A stretch of DNA of 64,000 nucleotides from Thozetella sp. PMI_491 (taxonomy: Eukaryota > Ascomycota > Sordariomycetes > Chaetosphaeriales > Chaetosphaeriaceae): contig MU270020.1 of NCBI GenBank assembly GCA_021432635.1, forward strand, positions 124,001-188,000, in the 5' to 3' direction. A program made the translations under genes and the position numbers. Shown here one piece after another: positions 11,548-22,491 of this stretch. The stretch's first letter is position 1; each line of letters opens with the position of its first letter. The notes under the pieces are model-generated. The model saw only the letters and a list, made by a program, of their open reading frames with translations, did not search any database and was not told the origin of the DNA.

Positions 11548-14500
11548 TGCCTATGGACTCTCGGTGATCTCGGGTAGAAGCAAGCTGCTAGAGTTTGGTA
11601 GGGTGGGGACGAGAGGGCACGAAGGACCTTCACTTCGGCACCGAAGTGGGGACGGCTTAAGGATTGCACTTCAGCGGAGGGGGGTATCGGGCATTTGGGG
11701 GGGGTGTCCTGTGGCCGAATGCAAGGGCGAGGAGAGGCGGGAAAGACTTATATAAAAGACAGACGGCAAAGTCAAGCGAGTGCATCGCCCCTGGTTTCCG
11801 CTGCACCGATAGCGTGGCTTGCCCGCACGTCACTGCCACGGACCCCTCGGCCCTTTTCTCGCCTTCTCCTTAGCAGCCTCAACTCACCGCTGGGCACGCC
11901 AAGTGTCAATATCCCCCCTTATCTTGGGAAGGTTCCCATGGTTGAGAACAGGGGCAACGGCTAGCAGGCGTGGACGGACGGGCACGCGGACATGCGGGCT
12001 ATGCGGCCACCACTAAGATGTTTGCAATCGCTAGGTGCGCCGGTGTTGGTGGTTGGAGACTCCCGGTCAAGGAGGCGGCCAAGGGCCGGACGCAGGACGC
12101 TATTACTCTGTCCACGCCACACCGAGACATGCTGCAACAGTCTGGATGGCACCTTAGGCGGAGGGTGTACACGTGGGGGAGAGGGGTTCTTGCTCGCTCC
12201 TCGACGGTGGCACAGCTTGTATCATTTCCGGATGTTGGTCGTCCGGAGAGCTTCACGCGGTCCAGAATCGAACGACTACTCTATCCGCTCTCAGCGCACT
12301 AGGATCGTGGCCATCATGACTACGCGCGCCACTACAGCGGAGAAGATACTGTTCACCACGTGTCGGGCACGGCCTCACCAAGAACAGAGGGAGCTCCATT
12401 TCTCGGCAAGATCGCTAGATCATATTTACGCTAACAGTAGCTTAGGGCGATCGATAACATGGTCCAAGGTCCCAACGTGGCAGCTAGGGTACGGGGCTGG
12501 GAGAAAGGGGGGAGGTTTCAAACCACTTCCTTCTCCTGGCGTAGAAGGTAAGCAGCGCTCGTTCTTCCAGAAGTTGTGAACTTTGGGTGAGCTAGAGCAT
12601 GCAGGCCGACAAGCCATTCCATAAACAGGGGCAGTCTAGCTGGGCTTGCCACGCAGCTTGCAGGGGGCCAAGGCATCGAGACCGAAAAAGGTGATTAAAA
12701 AAAAGGGCTACATACTGCACAGAGACAAGCATGGGCTTCCAGCCCGACGCTTTTCGTCAGAAGATAGCTGATTCGCGTATGTAAAGCACCAACCTGCGTT
12801 GGCTGCCCGTAGCCGAGCCGTTCGTCTCCTGCCGTGTTTACCTGCCGTCGTGGGACACTGCAAGACCCAGGTAGCCGGGTATCCCGTGTCCGTTGTGCGA
12901 CACGGTAAAGCAGTACGAAACGACCATCTCGATTAGCTAGATTCGCGAGCCCGCCAGTCGACACGGCTGCAATATGAGAGCGGCTGACGCAAGCAGGTCG
13001 GCCCGCTGTCCCTCTCACCCTTCGTGGACCCCTGCCGGAGCCTTGCCAAACACACCCGGTACTTGTATGCGTTTCTGCGGACAATGCAGCGGAAGGTCTG
13101 CTGAACATCACGCGCCACATAGCTGCTGCAAATATTGCCCGGCCAAATCTGGCTCAAAAAAGTACCATATTCCTGTTCGGGTCAACGCCAGCGAGGCACA
13201 ACCCCCCCGTGTAACGCTCCTGGAGTATAGGTGTAGAACCTAGCAGGCCTAGGGCAGCCACCCAGTCAGGTCGAAGGGGTCAAAACACCCGTGCCCGCAG
13301 GTCGCCACGTTGAGCCCTGGCAAGCTCAGCAGGGAGATTCCGACATGTGCGCAATTTGCAGTCCTGGGCGATAGTACATGCAAGTGCCTATATTTCCGAG
13401 TGGAGGGCGGGGAAGGTAGCGGGAAGGGAGGGGGAGTAGCAAGGCTCACCGTGGTCAACCATGGTGACATGCTCGCTCTCGCGCAGCTGCAGCAAGATCG
13501 ACGCGCGCATGTCGAAACCGGCAGCTTGCCTACTGATATCGGCGTCCAAGCACCCAGCGCACATGGTCACATCGCTGCCATATGGTCGCGAACGCCTCCC
13601 AATACGACCTATGCTGAAACCTAGCGGGGAGCTGTCAAACAGCGCTGCCCGGCGCGCCATATTCCATGCCGCCGCCGCGCCGCCATGCTTACCTCTACAC
13701 GACCTTCTATCCTGGATGGAAGGCCAGCGGGCAAGGTAAGAAGACCTAAGGGCAGCTGTCATCCATCGGTCGCCGCGCAGCCACGAGCAGAACCCGGTAG
13801 TCGCGCTGCTCTGCCGTGCCGCCGCATGGCGTCCACGTGCAGACGGCTAGCCGTCAACTTCAAACAAGACGGAAGCAATGTTTCCACGGGTGCGATACCC
13901 TCCACGCCGAAGCTTCTGCCAATGGCTAGCCCGGAGCGCCACCTGTTGGTTGACAGACACACATAGCCTAGCAACAGCTTCCGTCCGCACGAAACAAAGA
14001 GCTGAGCCGCCGCACGACCGCCCTCTGAGATATGACAGGGAGGTGTATTCGTGGCACAAGGCGAATAGGGCAGGCTCCATGGGCCGAACAGACGCTGCAT
14101 AGAACATGCCAGGAACAACGAGAGAACAGTCGTCAGCCACGGCTGACCAGCAAGCGCAATGCTGGGGGTAGGCTAGGGGTTGAGATCAGTCTCCCGGTGA
14201 GCATTACGAGGTGGTTAGTGAGATGAGCGGCCCAGCCAGCTTCCCCGCCTGCCTCGCCGTCCCCTTGCATCGAAGACCACGTATCGGATACATCCGCACT
14301 CGCGGAGGGGTTGCAGGAGGTCGCAGATTGAAGGGAAGCAGTGCGCCTTGCAGGGAGATAGGCCTAGAGATCATTGGGCGGGAGCCAAACGAGCCCACCA
14401 ACTGGCCACGGGAACCAGTTGCTCCGGTGAGCGTCGAGAGTTCTTAGAGGGGAACCAAATATTGGCGGCCGCAGCCTGGCTTGGTCTCTTCACTGCATTC

Positions 14501-14971
14501 CTATACCATCTTTGACAGACCGACGGTGCGTGCCTGCCGACTCGACTATTACTCTTCTGCTCCCGGACAAGAGCGCGCAAGGGCTGTTGGCATTGCAAGT
14601 AATGTGAAGGTAAAAAGATCCGGAAATAAAATGAGACATGCACTGCATCGACAAAGAATATGTTGTGACTTTCGCCGATCTAAGTTACAAAACGACTAGA
14701 CATGGTTGGTATCTCGCGCCCGCTAAAAGGCCTTCGCTTCCTAACAGCCATGGGTATTCCTCAGCCACGCGTGCAATTCCAAGCAAGCCAACCCCCGTCC
14801 CGTCCCCTCCTCCTCTGCTCGTATGTAACCTATGCATACTCCTTCATATCATGTCACGGCCCAGCCCCCTCTCGCCCTCCTGCTCCTGCCCAACGCGTCA
14901 AGCCGCCTTGCATATTATGCATAGTGCATATGTGCTTCCACCCGTCCGCATCGTCTTCGCTTCGCCGAGGC
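11548..14971. other. Long gene-poor spacer
   Basis: About 3.4 kb between the PTH11-like gene and the small membrane protein. I find no frame with a recognisable domain, no convincing ATG plus splice-consistent extension and no complete tRNA. The sequence is GC-rich and unbiased between strands, as expected for spacer or long UTR. Confidence 0.45.
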
Positions 14972-15364
14972 TCAGGTCGTCTTCTTCATGGCGGTGGCGG
15001 GCTTGACGCTCCGTCCCTGCTGCTGTTGGTTGTTGACGTAAAAGTAGATGCCAGCCGACACAACGCCGAGCATGACAACATTTCCTGTGCGAGTAGTAGT
15101 CAGGTCTCTGGTCTCTCTCTTCGCCCGGGGGTTTTGTGCAGCGCCGTTGGCGGTAAGCCACTTACCGAGGACGAACTTGCCGACTCCTCCGGCCACTTCG
15201 ATCACGCCTCCTAGCACGCTTGTGATCAGGTTGACGAAGTCCTGGAAGAAGTGGATGATGGCCAAGAAGAACGAGCTGATGAGGTTGTAGATGGTCCCAA
15301 AGATGGTGAGGAACATCTCGTAGACCGAGTGAAAGAGGTCGCCGATTGCAGTGGTGATAGCCAT
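14972..15364 (-). CDS. Small conserved hydrophobic membrane protein
   Basis: Tiny protein starting MAITTAIGDLFHSV with a long run of amphipathic/hydrophobic segments (FLTIFGTIYNLISSFFLAIIHFF, LITSVLGGVIEVAGGVGKFV) and a final helix VVMLGVVSAGIYFYV, then a polar tail QQQQGRSVKP. An 81-nt stretch (15085-15165) begins GTAAGT, has a CTGAC branch-like site and ends CACAG, so it is almost certainly an intron. It is a multiple of three and stop-free, so unspliced mRNA also stays open (130 aa versus 103 aa spliced). Splicing joins KFVLG directly to NVVMLG, removing a polar Arg/Thr-rich insert unlike the rest. From memory, similar short proteins occur in many moulds without known function. It is probably in an internal membrane. 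Confidence 0.75.
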   Translation of the reverse strand: MAITTAIGDLFHSVYEMFLTIFGTIYNLISSFFLAIIHFFQDFVNLITSVLGGVIEVAGGVGKFVLGKWLTANGAAQNPRAKRETRDLTTTRTGNVVMLGVVSAGIYFYVNNQQQQGRSVKPATAMKKTT

Positions 15365-16083
15365 CTTGGCGGTGGTATTTCAGGTCACTTCTTGGCGTGT
15401 GACGCTCCTTAGACGTGCTTTCTAGCGGGAAAGAGGCTGTGGATGTAGCCTGTAGTGGGGTGTTTGTGTTTGTGTCTGTGAAGTTGAGATGCGATGCGCT
15501 TAAGTGGGATGGTCAGACCGGTCTAATCTTTCGCGAGGAGATTGCATTCGAGATAAAAAGCGGATTTGTGTCATCTTCGGTTGCGGGAACTGCTTTTCTT
15601 TAAAGAGCTGCCTCGAACAAGAGCCTTGGTGGTTGTATGGCATCACCACTAGTTCATGACGTCACTGATGGTCACTTGAGGCGCGGTCTAGCAGTGTCGC
15701 ACAAAAGGGCGGGACGGTACAGCGTCCTAGTCGCGTCGTCCCGGGGCTTTCTTTCCGTAAGCGGCAGCATACGGGCGCCGGTTGGCTGGAATGCCTTCCG
15801 TTGACCTCAGCGAAGCCGCTAATCGAGATGGCGTGCCCTGCCGTCCAGGGCGGAGGTACATTCTCCAAGCACGAACTGCAGTGCAGGCCACGTCAACGTC
15901 ATGGAAATTGCGCAGAGGTGGTCATAGTCCTTTGCCATTAAGCTTCAGTCTAGATGCTGCTAACTGTCTGGGATACGCCCGAAATCCAACGCTGTGAAAA
16001 TGCCAAGCTACGCACAAGGGTATCTCATTACCATTAATCCCAATTACGCTATATTAAGCCCGGAGATCTGGGTTTCGGCCTAA
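15365..16083. other. Spacer upstream of the small membrane protein gene
   Basis: About 720 bp. It holds the promoter of the minus-strand small gene and the 3' UTR of the protease-like gene beyond it. I see no further coding or repeat feature. Confidence 0.5.
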
Positions 16084-17961
16084 TTATACCACGGGCTCCT
16101 TGCCCTTTCCTTTGGAGGAGGCATCGGTTGGTGGTGACGGAGGACGTGCCGTAGGCTCCTCGGGGACGGCAGCGAGAGACCGAGGCGTTGTGGTCTCCCC
16201 AACGTCAGAGAGAGGGCTCGGCTGTCGGGGAGGGAGGGGCGGGAGCGACGCCTCGTTGATGGGTGGAAGATAACTCTCGGTTCCCGGTGCAAGAGTGCCT
16301 CGGGCACCCGTCATCTCGGGCTGCGGCGCCGTTCCCGGCGCACTTTCCTCATCCACTTCCTTCGACTGGGCGGCGGCGTTCTTCTTTGCCAAAGCACGGC
16401 GCCACAAGATAATACCGGCGACGATGGCAATCAGGCCAATAATTCCAAAGGTAATACCGACACCGAGGGCAGTCTGCAACCAGGGGCCCGAAAGGTACGT
16501 GTCGTCATCATCGTTTCCGCTACCGCTAGAGGTGCCGGTGGAAGTGTATCGTGAGCTCGATCCTGTGCCGGTGGGGTTACAGTTCGCGGTACACGTTTCG
16601 CGGCAGTAGTATGAGCTGGTGTCGCCGCAGTACATGGTGGCGGATGGTGCAGCGGCCCCGAGACCGGAAAAGGCCACGACGTTTGAGGTTCCCGGGTTGG
16701 ACGCGGCGAACTTGACAGGCGCGATCGCTACCTCCAGATTCGACGTGTCGAATACGAGATACGACCGGCGAAGGAGGCTGGCACCGATGTTGTAGTAGTC
16801 ATATGAGCTAGACGAAGATCCGTTCTGGATACCGAAGACGCACATGTCGGGGGTCGACTTCATGTAGTAGGCATACGTCGGGCTGAGCACCGAGGGGCTC
16901 AAGATGAGGTCCTTGAGCTCCACATCCAGCACCGGGCCGTCAGCACCAGCAAGCTGCAGGTTGAATCGAGCGCTACCCGAAGCGTTGCACGGAATTGTCG
17001 CCTTCCGCACCGTGCGGTTGTACGATGCCCCCGCTGCGGTCCAGATCTTGCTGGTCAGGCTGGAAGGGAAGGTCGACAGAGCCTCGCCGGCACTGATGGC
17101 CACCGGGAGCGGGAAGTCGTTGCCGGTCAGGGGTGTCATGGGGTTCGAGGACTTGTCGGTGGCATTGATGCCGTAGATCTCGATGCCGAAGTTGTAGCTC
17201 ATGACGTAGCTTGTCGACTGGTATCCGGACAACCGGGTCAGGGTGCCTTCGAACCGGGATGTATCAATGGCGCCGAGCAACAGGCTGCCGGAGGTCCCCT
17301 CGGCATCGTCGAGCCACATGCTGTAGGCCGCGGTGGGGATCTTGCCTGTCTGGACCAGCTTGTCCAGAAAGTGGACGTAACCGTAGCGGCTGCTCGACGA
17401 CGACGAGTAGGAAGAGTAGGACCGGTTCTGCCCGAGGCCAAGAGCACCGATGTAGGCCGGCGCATCAGAGACCAAACCCATAGGATAGTTGTCCAGCGTG
17501 AGATCCCCGACCTTGAGCGTATCGGTGAAGTTCGACCCGCTCACATAGTCCCCGTCTGCAGTATAGGCACTGAAGCTCGAGTACTTGACGTTCGCATCCG
17601 CGTAGGTCGAGGATTTCGTCTGGTTGAAGGAGCCCCATTTGCAGAAGCCAGTGTAGCGAGAGTAGTAGTCATCGTCTGTGTCGTAGCTCGAGTAATAGTT
17701 GGTATCGCAGTACGAGCTTTGGGCGTCCGGGACCCAGGTATCACCCATGGACTGCGTCAGGACCACCTGCATCGACTGCGGCGGGGTTCCGACCGAGATG
17801 TTGGCGACATAGACGAAGTCCCCGGAGCGAAGTCCGAGCTGTTGGCTGTCGCGTTGTGTTATCCCTTCCAAGTTCCCTTCGAGGCGCGAAAATGGCAGAT
17901 GGACCTGGGCGTTTGCGACACCCAGGCCCAGCGAAATGAGGTAGCGAGTGGAAGTCTTCAT
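16084..17961 (-). CDS. Membrane-anchored pepsin-fold protein lacking both catalytic aspartates (pseudo-aspartic protease)
   Basis: Single-exon 625-aa protein with the overall plan of fungal yapsin/OpsB-like aspartic proteases: signal peptide (MKTSTRYLISLGLGVANAQ), pepsin-fold lectodomain, Ser/Thr-rich stalk, one transmembrane helix (about 498-520, ALGVGITFGIIGLIAIVAGIIL) and a 100-residue Pro/Ser/Glu-rich cytoplasmic tail. The fold is evident from YVANISVGTPPQ, TSGSLLLGAIDTSRFEG and LVFDTSNLEVAIAP. However, the first catalytic motif, normally DTGSSDLW, reads TQSMGDTW (residues 69-76), and the second, normally DSGTSLTYLP, reads SAGEALSTFP (290-299). Thus both catalytic Asp are replaced (Thr69, Ser290). 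The frame is intact and codon use is ordinary, so it is probably a functional non-protease rather than a decaying gene. Its role, perhaps binding or wall sensing, is inference. Confidence 0.9.
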   Translation of the reverse strand: MKTSTRYLISLGLGVANAQVHLPFSRLEGNLEGITQRDSQQLGLRSGDFVYVANISVGTPPQSMQVVLTQSMGDTWVPDAQSSYCDTNYYSSYDTDDDYYSRYTGFCKWGSFNQTKSSTYADANVKYSSFSAYTADGDYVSGSNFTDTLKVGDLTLDNYPMGLVSDAPAYIGALGLGQNRSYSSYSSSSSSRYGYVHFLDKLVQTGKIPTAAYSMWLDDAEGTSGSLLLGAIDTSRFEGTLTRLSGYQSTSYVMSYNFGIEIYGINATDKSSNPMTPLTGNDFPLPVAISAGEALSTFPSSLTSKIWTAAGASYNRTVRKATIPCNASGSARFNLQLAGADGPVLDVELKDLILSPSVLSPTYAYYMKSTPDMCVFGIQNGSSSSSYDYYNIGASLLRRSYLVFDTSNLEVAIAPVKFAASNPGTSNVVAFSGLGAAAPSATMYCGDTSSYYCRETCTANCNPTGTGSSSRYTSTGTSSGSGNDDDDTYLSGPWLQTALGVGITFGIIGLIAIVAGIILWRRALAKKNAAAQSKEVDEESAPGTAPQPEMTGARGTLAPGTESYLPPINEASLPPLPPRQPSPLSDVGETTTPRSLAAVPEEPTARPPSPPTDASSKGKGKEPVV

Positions 17962-19002
17962 AGCGAAGACGAAATAAAAATTAAGGTGAGGATAAGGAAA
18001 CTACGCCGCGATCATAGCCCTACTACGTGTGCGAGGAAGCGGCCGAAGACGATGCGAAACGAAAGAACGAGCGTGATGCCGACAGGCAGCTAGAGGGGTG
18101 ATGAAGGAAAAGAAGCAGAGGCGAATCTCGAAGAAAAATCCAGCAGTTGGCTACCCAGGCAAGCCAAGCTAGTCGGCGCTGCCGTGGTGCCTGGCCGTTG
18201 ACTCTTTGGTGGAACACGAGCCATCGCCAAGCAGCGCTACTGCGCTCGGCCGGGCGCCGTGATTGGCGGCTGGCGGCGCGGGAGATGAGCTGCGCCGCAC
18301 AACCAAGGGGCCTGGCCTTGCCTAGGTCTGCGCGCCAGTTGGCAACCTTCCCCTTTCCGGGTGCGTCTGGGCAAAAATAAAGTGAATAGGGTGTTTGGCC
18401 CCCTCAGTCGGGGCCGTAGTCTTGCTGTTGCGACGGCCTGCCTGTCCTTGCACCAATCTCGGCCCGGTCTGTTGGTTCCCAAGCCGAAATTTCCATTTAT
18501 ATATATGGAGTAAGGGGACCCTAAGAACTTGGCAGCAGATAGCAGAGGAGCGGCAGGAAATGGTCTGTAGAGGCTGTATGCTAAGCAGTACCGTAGCTCT
18601 GGGACTGGATATATCGGGTGTACCGTAAAGGTGTATAGTAAAGGGAGCGCTGTCGCGTGTTCGGTGTGCCTCGTATTTTAGGAGTATTTTAGGGTGTAGT
18701 TGTTCGCCCCTTCAGATGGGCAGCCTTATCCGGCTCGTGTTCGCCGCAAAGAATGGGACCTAGTCGGGAGGCACCTTCCGCCGTGCTTCTGCCGTGGTAT
18801 GCAGCCACCCGTACCTAGCTTCAGCCACAGCTGTCATGTCCCGCCTGGCCCCGCATCCGGGGACGCCTCACCCAATTGCTCAGCTCCTCAGCTCGGATGC
18901 TTCATGTCGACGTCACTTGCTCTACCTGCAGGCCTGCATGAGAGCGCCAGCAATGCACAGAAGCAAGGGCGAACATTTTGGAACACCCACCAGACAAGAA
19001 CC
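17962..19002. other. Divergent promoter region
   Basis: About 1 kb between the starts of the protease-like gene (minus) and the glycosidase-like gene (plus). A TATA-like TTTATATATATGG lies at 18496-18508. An open frame upstream of 19003 extends the glycosidase reading frame to 18700 but begins at a non-ATG codon and is compositionally poor, so I treat it as 5' UTR. Confidence 0.5.
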
Positions 19003-22000
19003 ATGGAGTCATCGCCTAGCCAGCCGGTCTCGCTAGCGCACCGCAGCCGGGCCAAAGCCCCGCAGCAATTGGTCGCCGGCGCCAAGAGCAGTCCGAACCC
19101 ACTCAGCTTCCCGAAGAGCTCGGAGCCGTTCAGCGAGCGGCTCTTCCAGAACCCAACGTCCGAGTATCGCGGCTGCCCATTCTGGGCCTGGAACGCGAAG
19201 CTGGACCAGGCGCAGCTGCGCCGGGAAATCGATGCCTTCAAGCAAATGGGCCTTGGCGGTTTCCATATGCATGTCCGTGTCGGGCTCGACACCGAATATA
19301 TGAGCGACGAATTTATGGATGCTATTAAGTCTTGTGTTGATTATGCTGAGGAGAAGGACCTCCTGGCTTGTCTATATGATGAAGACCGTTGGCCCTCTGG
19401 CGTGGTGGGTGGGAGGCTAATCCAGGATTACCCGGAGCACAAGGGCAAGCACATCCTCTTCACCACCGTTCCCTATGGTGTCATTGGCCCTGCCCCCGGA
19501 TGCGATACCAGCTCCGCCGGGGGATGTCGAAGTGAGAATGGCTACCTGCTATCCAAATACTCCATAACCCTCGACGAAGGCGGCAACCTGGTGAAAGCAG
19601 AGCAGATTGGAGAAGACGAACCGGCAGACGGCGATGTTTGGTATGCCTATGTCGAGTCGAACCTGTCATCGCCCTGGTTCAATGGACAAACCTATGTCGA
19701 CACGCTGAGCAAGGAGGCTATTGCTAGGTTTGTCGACCTGACGCATGAGGCGTACAAGAAGAAGGTCGGAGACCGATTCGGATCGACTGTGCCCTGCATC
19801 TTCACGGACGAGCCTCAGTTTGCCACCAAGACTCGGCTCCCGAGCCCGCAGGCCAAGCATGATACCTTTCTCCCTTGGACGGACGACTTGCCAGCCACAT
19901 TCAAGGCCAAATATGGACCCAAGGCCGAGTTGGTGGGCCGCTTGCCGGAGCTCATCTGGAACCTCGCCGGCCGGCGGCCCAGTCTCACCCGCTACCAGTA
20001 CCATGATCACGTCTGCGAGAGATTCGTGTCGGCCTACATGGATCAGCTCGGCGAGTGGTGTAAAAAGAACAACATCATGCTGAACGGACACCTGATGGAG
20101 GAGCCGACCTTGTACTCGCAAACAACGGCTCTCGGCGAAGCCATGCGCTGCTACCGGAACATGCAAATCCCGGGCATAGACCTGCTCAACGATTCTGTCG
20201 AGTACAACACAGCGAAGCAGGCTTCCAGTGTTGCTAGACAGAATGGTATCAAGGCATGCGGGTCGGAGACGTACGGATGCACGCACTGGACCTTCACGTT
20301 TGAAGGCCACAAGGGATGTAGCGACTGGCAGGCAGCGCTGGGAATCACCTTTAGGGTGCAGCATCTGTCGTGGATGAGCATGGCTGGCGAAGGCAAGCGA
20401 GACTATCCTGCCTCGATCGGCTATCAAAGCCCTTGGTACAAGGAGTACGGCTATATCGAGGATCACTTCGCACGGGTCAACCTCGCTCTGACGCGGGGCC
20501 GTCCGGTCACACGTGTGGCTGTCATCCATCCTATCGAGAGCTACTGGCTGTGTTTCGGCCCCGAGGGTGCTGGGGACGAGATGCGGTGGCGAGACCAGGT
20601 CTTTGCTGAGCTTACAAACTGGCTACTACACGGACTCGTCGATTTTGACTTCATCAGCGAAAGTCTCCTTCCCGAACAGTTCGGCGGTTATGAGGATGGG
20701 AAGCTGAAGGTCGGTGCATGCGCTTATGACGTCGTGATTCTGCCCAACCTACGCACCATTCGGTCGACGACGTTTGAGATCATTGTGCAAGATTTCGCTC
20801 GCCATGGTGGTGACGTGGTCGTCGCTGGACAGATTCCCACCTTGATCGACGGCAAGCCTCCGCTCGATAGCTTCCACGCCGCGTTCCGTGGAGGGAACAT
20901 CATCTCGTGGGATAGGGACCTTGTGCTATCCTATCTCGAGCCCTACAAGGAGCTGAAGGTCGCGTCCTCGACCACGCCAGCTACCAGTCAGAAATTACTG
21001 TATCAGATGCGGGAGGATACTGGCGAACGCTATGTGTTCATCTGCAACACAGACCGGAATGAGGCATTCGAGGGGACGATCCTCATCAAGGGCTCGTGGC
21101 AGGTCTACGTCCTCGACACCCTGTCAGGCTCTCAGGAGTGGACCAAATCGTGGCGCAATCGCGACTGGACCGTCTTTCCACGTAAGCTCGACGGCTGCGA
21201 GAGTCTCCTCCTGAGACTACTACCTGCAGAGGGGCAATTGGCGGAACGTATTTGCGAGACAGGCTTGGACGTTGCCTCGCCAGTCATGTCGACTGGAATT
21301 GTCATCAAGGAACACGGCGTCTCGCTCTCCGAGCTCAACGTCCTGCTCCTTGACCAGGCGCTATATCGGGTGGACGACGCCGGTTGGACTGGTCCGCAGG
21401 AGATCCTTCAGGTGGACAACGACATTCGGGTTAAGCTTAAGCTGCCACGCAAAGGCTCGGCATGGAAGCAGCCCTGGTCCATCACTCGCAAGGAGAGGGC
21501 CCCTAAAGCACATGTATCCCTGAAGCTTGCATTCTCGTCTGAAGTGGACTTGGAGACCCCCACGTATCTAGCAATGGAGTTGATCGATGATGTCAAGATC
21601 ACGCTGAACTCCAAGGCTGTGGAGGTTAGCACAGCATCTGGTGCGCAAGGGTGGTGGGTCGACGAGGCAATATCTCTGATCAAACTCGACACCGGCCTCG
21701 TGAAGAAAGGCACAAACACCCTAGTGCTGGACTTTCCGTTTGGAATACTGACTAATATCGAGAGAATATACCTCTTGGGGAATTTTGCTGTCGCCATAGA
21801 TGGGCCGAAAGCCACGATCCAGCCTTCACGCAGCGCCGTCACCTGGGGCGATATCACGACGCAAGGGCTGCCATTTTATGTCGGGAACGTGGAATACCAA
21901 TTCGAGTTCAGCCTCGAAAACCCAGCGCGCGCGGTCCTATCCGTCCCGCACTTCTCCAGCCCCGTGCTGAGAGTGGATAAGCTCTCGTCGGCTTCTGGAG

Positions 22001-22307
22001 CGTGGGAGAAGATTGGCAATATCGCGATCCAGCCGCGGACGCTCAGCCTCGGGCGCCTCCCTGCAGGGACTCATGTCTACCGTCTGACTGCCTTTGGGAA
22101 CCGATTCAACTCATTTGGACACGTTCATCTGCCGGACTGGGTGGGCGGATGTTGGCCTGATATTTGGAGAAGTGAGTTTCCTGCTTTTTCTTGCCATCGG
22201 ATGGCGGCTAACACCCGGGCGTAGCTAAGGAGTGGGCGTGGGTTGACGGGTATAATCTCAAGCCCATTGGAGTCTTAGCAGCCCCCACGATTCTGATCAC
22301 TTCCTGA
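19003..22307 (+). CDS. GH106-like (alpha-L-rhamnosidase-related) large glycoside hydrolase, cytosolic
   Basis: Large protein of about 1083 aa in two exons (19003-22171 and 22225-22307; the 53-nt intron is GTGAGT...GCGTAG). Splicing replaces an unlikely tail with TKEWAWVDGYNLKPIGVLAAP, which reads like a true C-terminus. The N-terminal half has the pattern of the bacterial and fungal 'alpha-L-rhamnosidase-related' TIM-barrel proteins: YRGCPFWAWN, an MGLGGFHMHVRVGL strand-turn, LLACLYDEDRWPSG, FTDEPQF and GSETYGCTHW. The C-terminal half is beta-rich, with a jelly-roll-like segment FYVGNVEYQFEF. The start at 19003 (MESSPSQPVS) has no signal peptide, suggesting intracellular action on imported oligosaccharides. 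Subfamily and substrate are uncertain; GH106 relatedness is my best recall, not a computed match. Confidence 0.75.
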
Positions 22308-22491
22308 TTTTCAGGACTGATCAGCAGAGAATATGGCGTCGAGGACTGTAAACTGAAATATTGAAGTGACTTGGGCATGTACAATTCGCAGGCCTCTCAC
22401 AAAAGGAACGGAACGGGGGCTTCTTGTCCTCTTTATGGCATTTTTTTTCCTATTGATGATTATGATACAGACGTATTCCACGGCCTAGGTA

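Noticed and set aside
12230-12310. B-box-like GTTCGATTC on the minus strand at about 12270
   Set aside because: No matching acceptor stem, T-stem pairing or A-box at the right distance, so not a tRNA gene.
18700-19002. In-frame N-terminal extension of the glycosidase-like gene
   Set aside because: It begins at a non-ATG codon and reads as low-quality Pro/Ser sequence; the ATG at 19003 leads into the conserved region.
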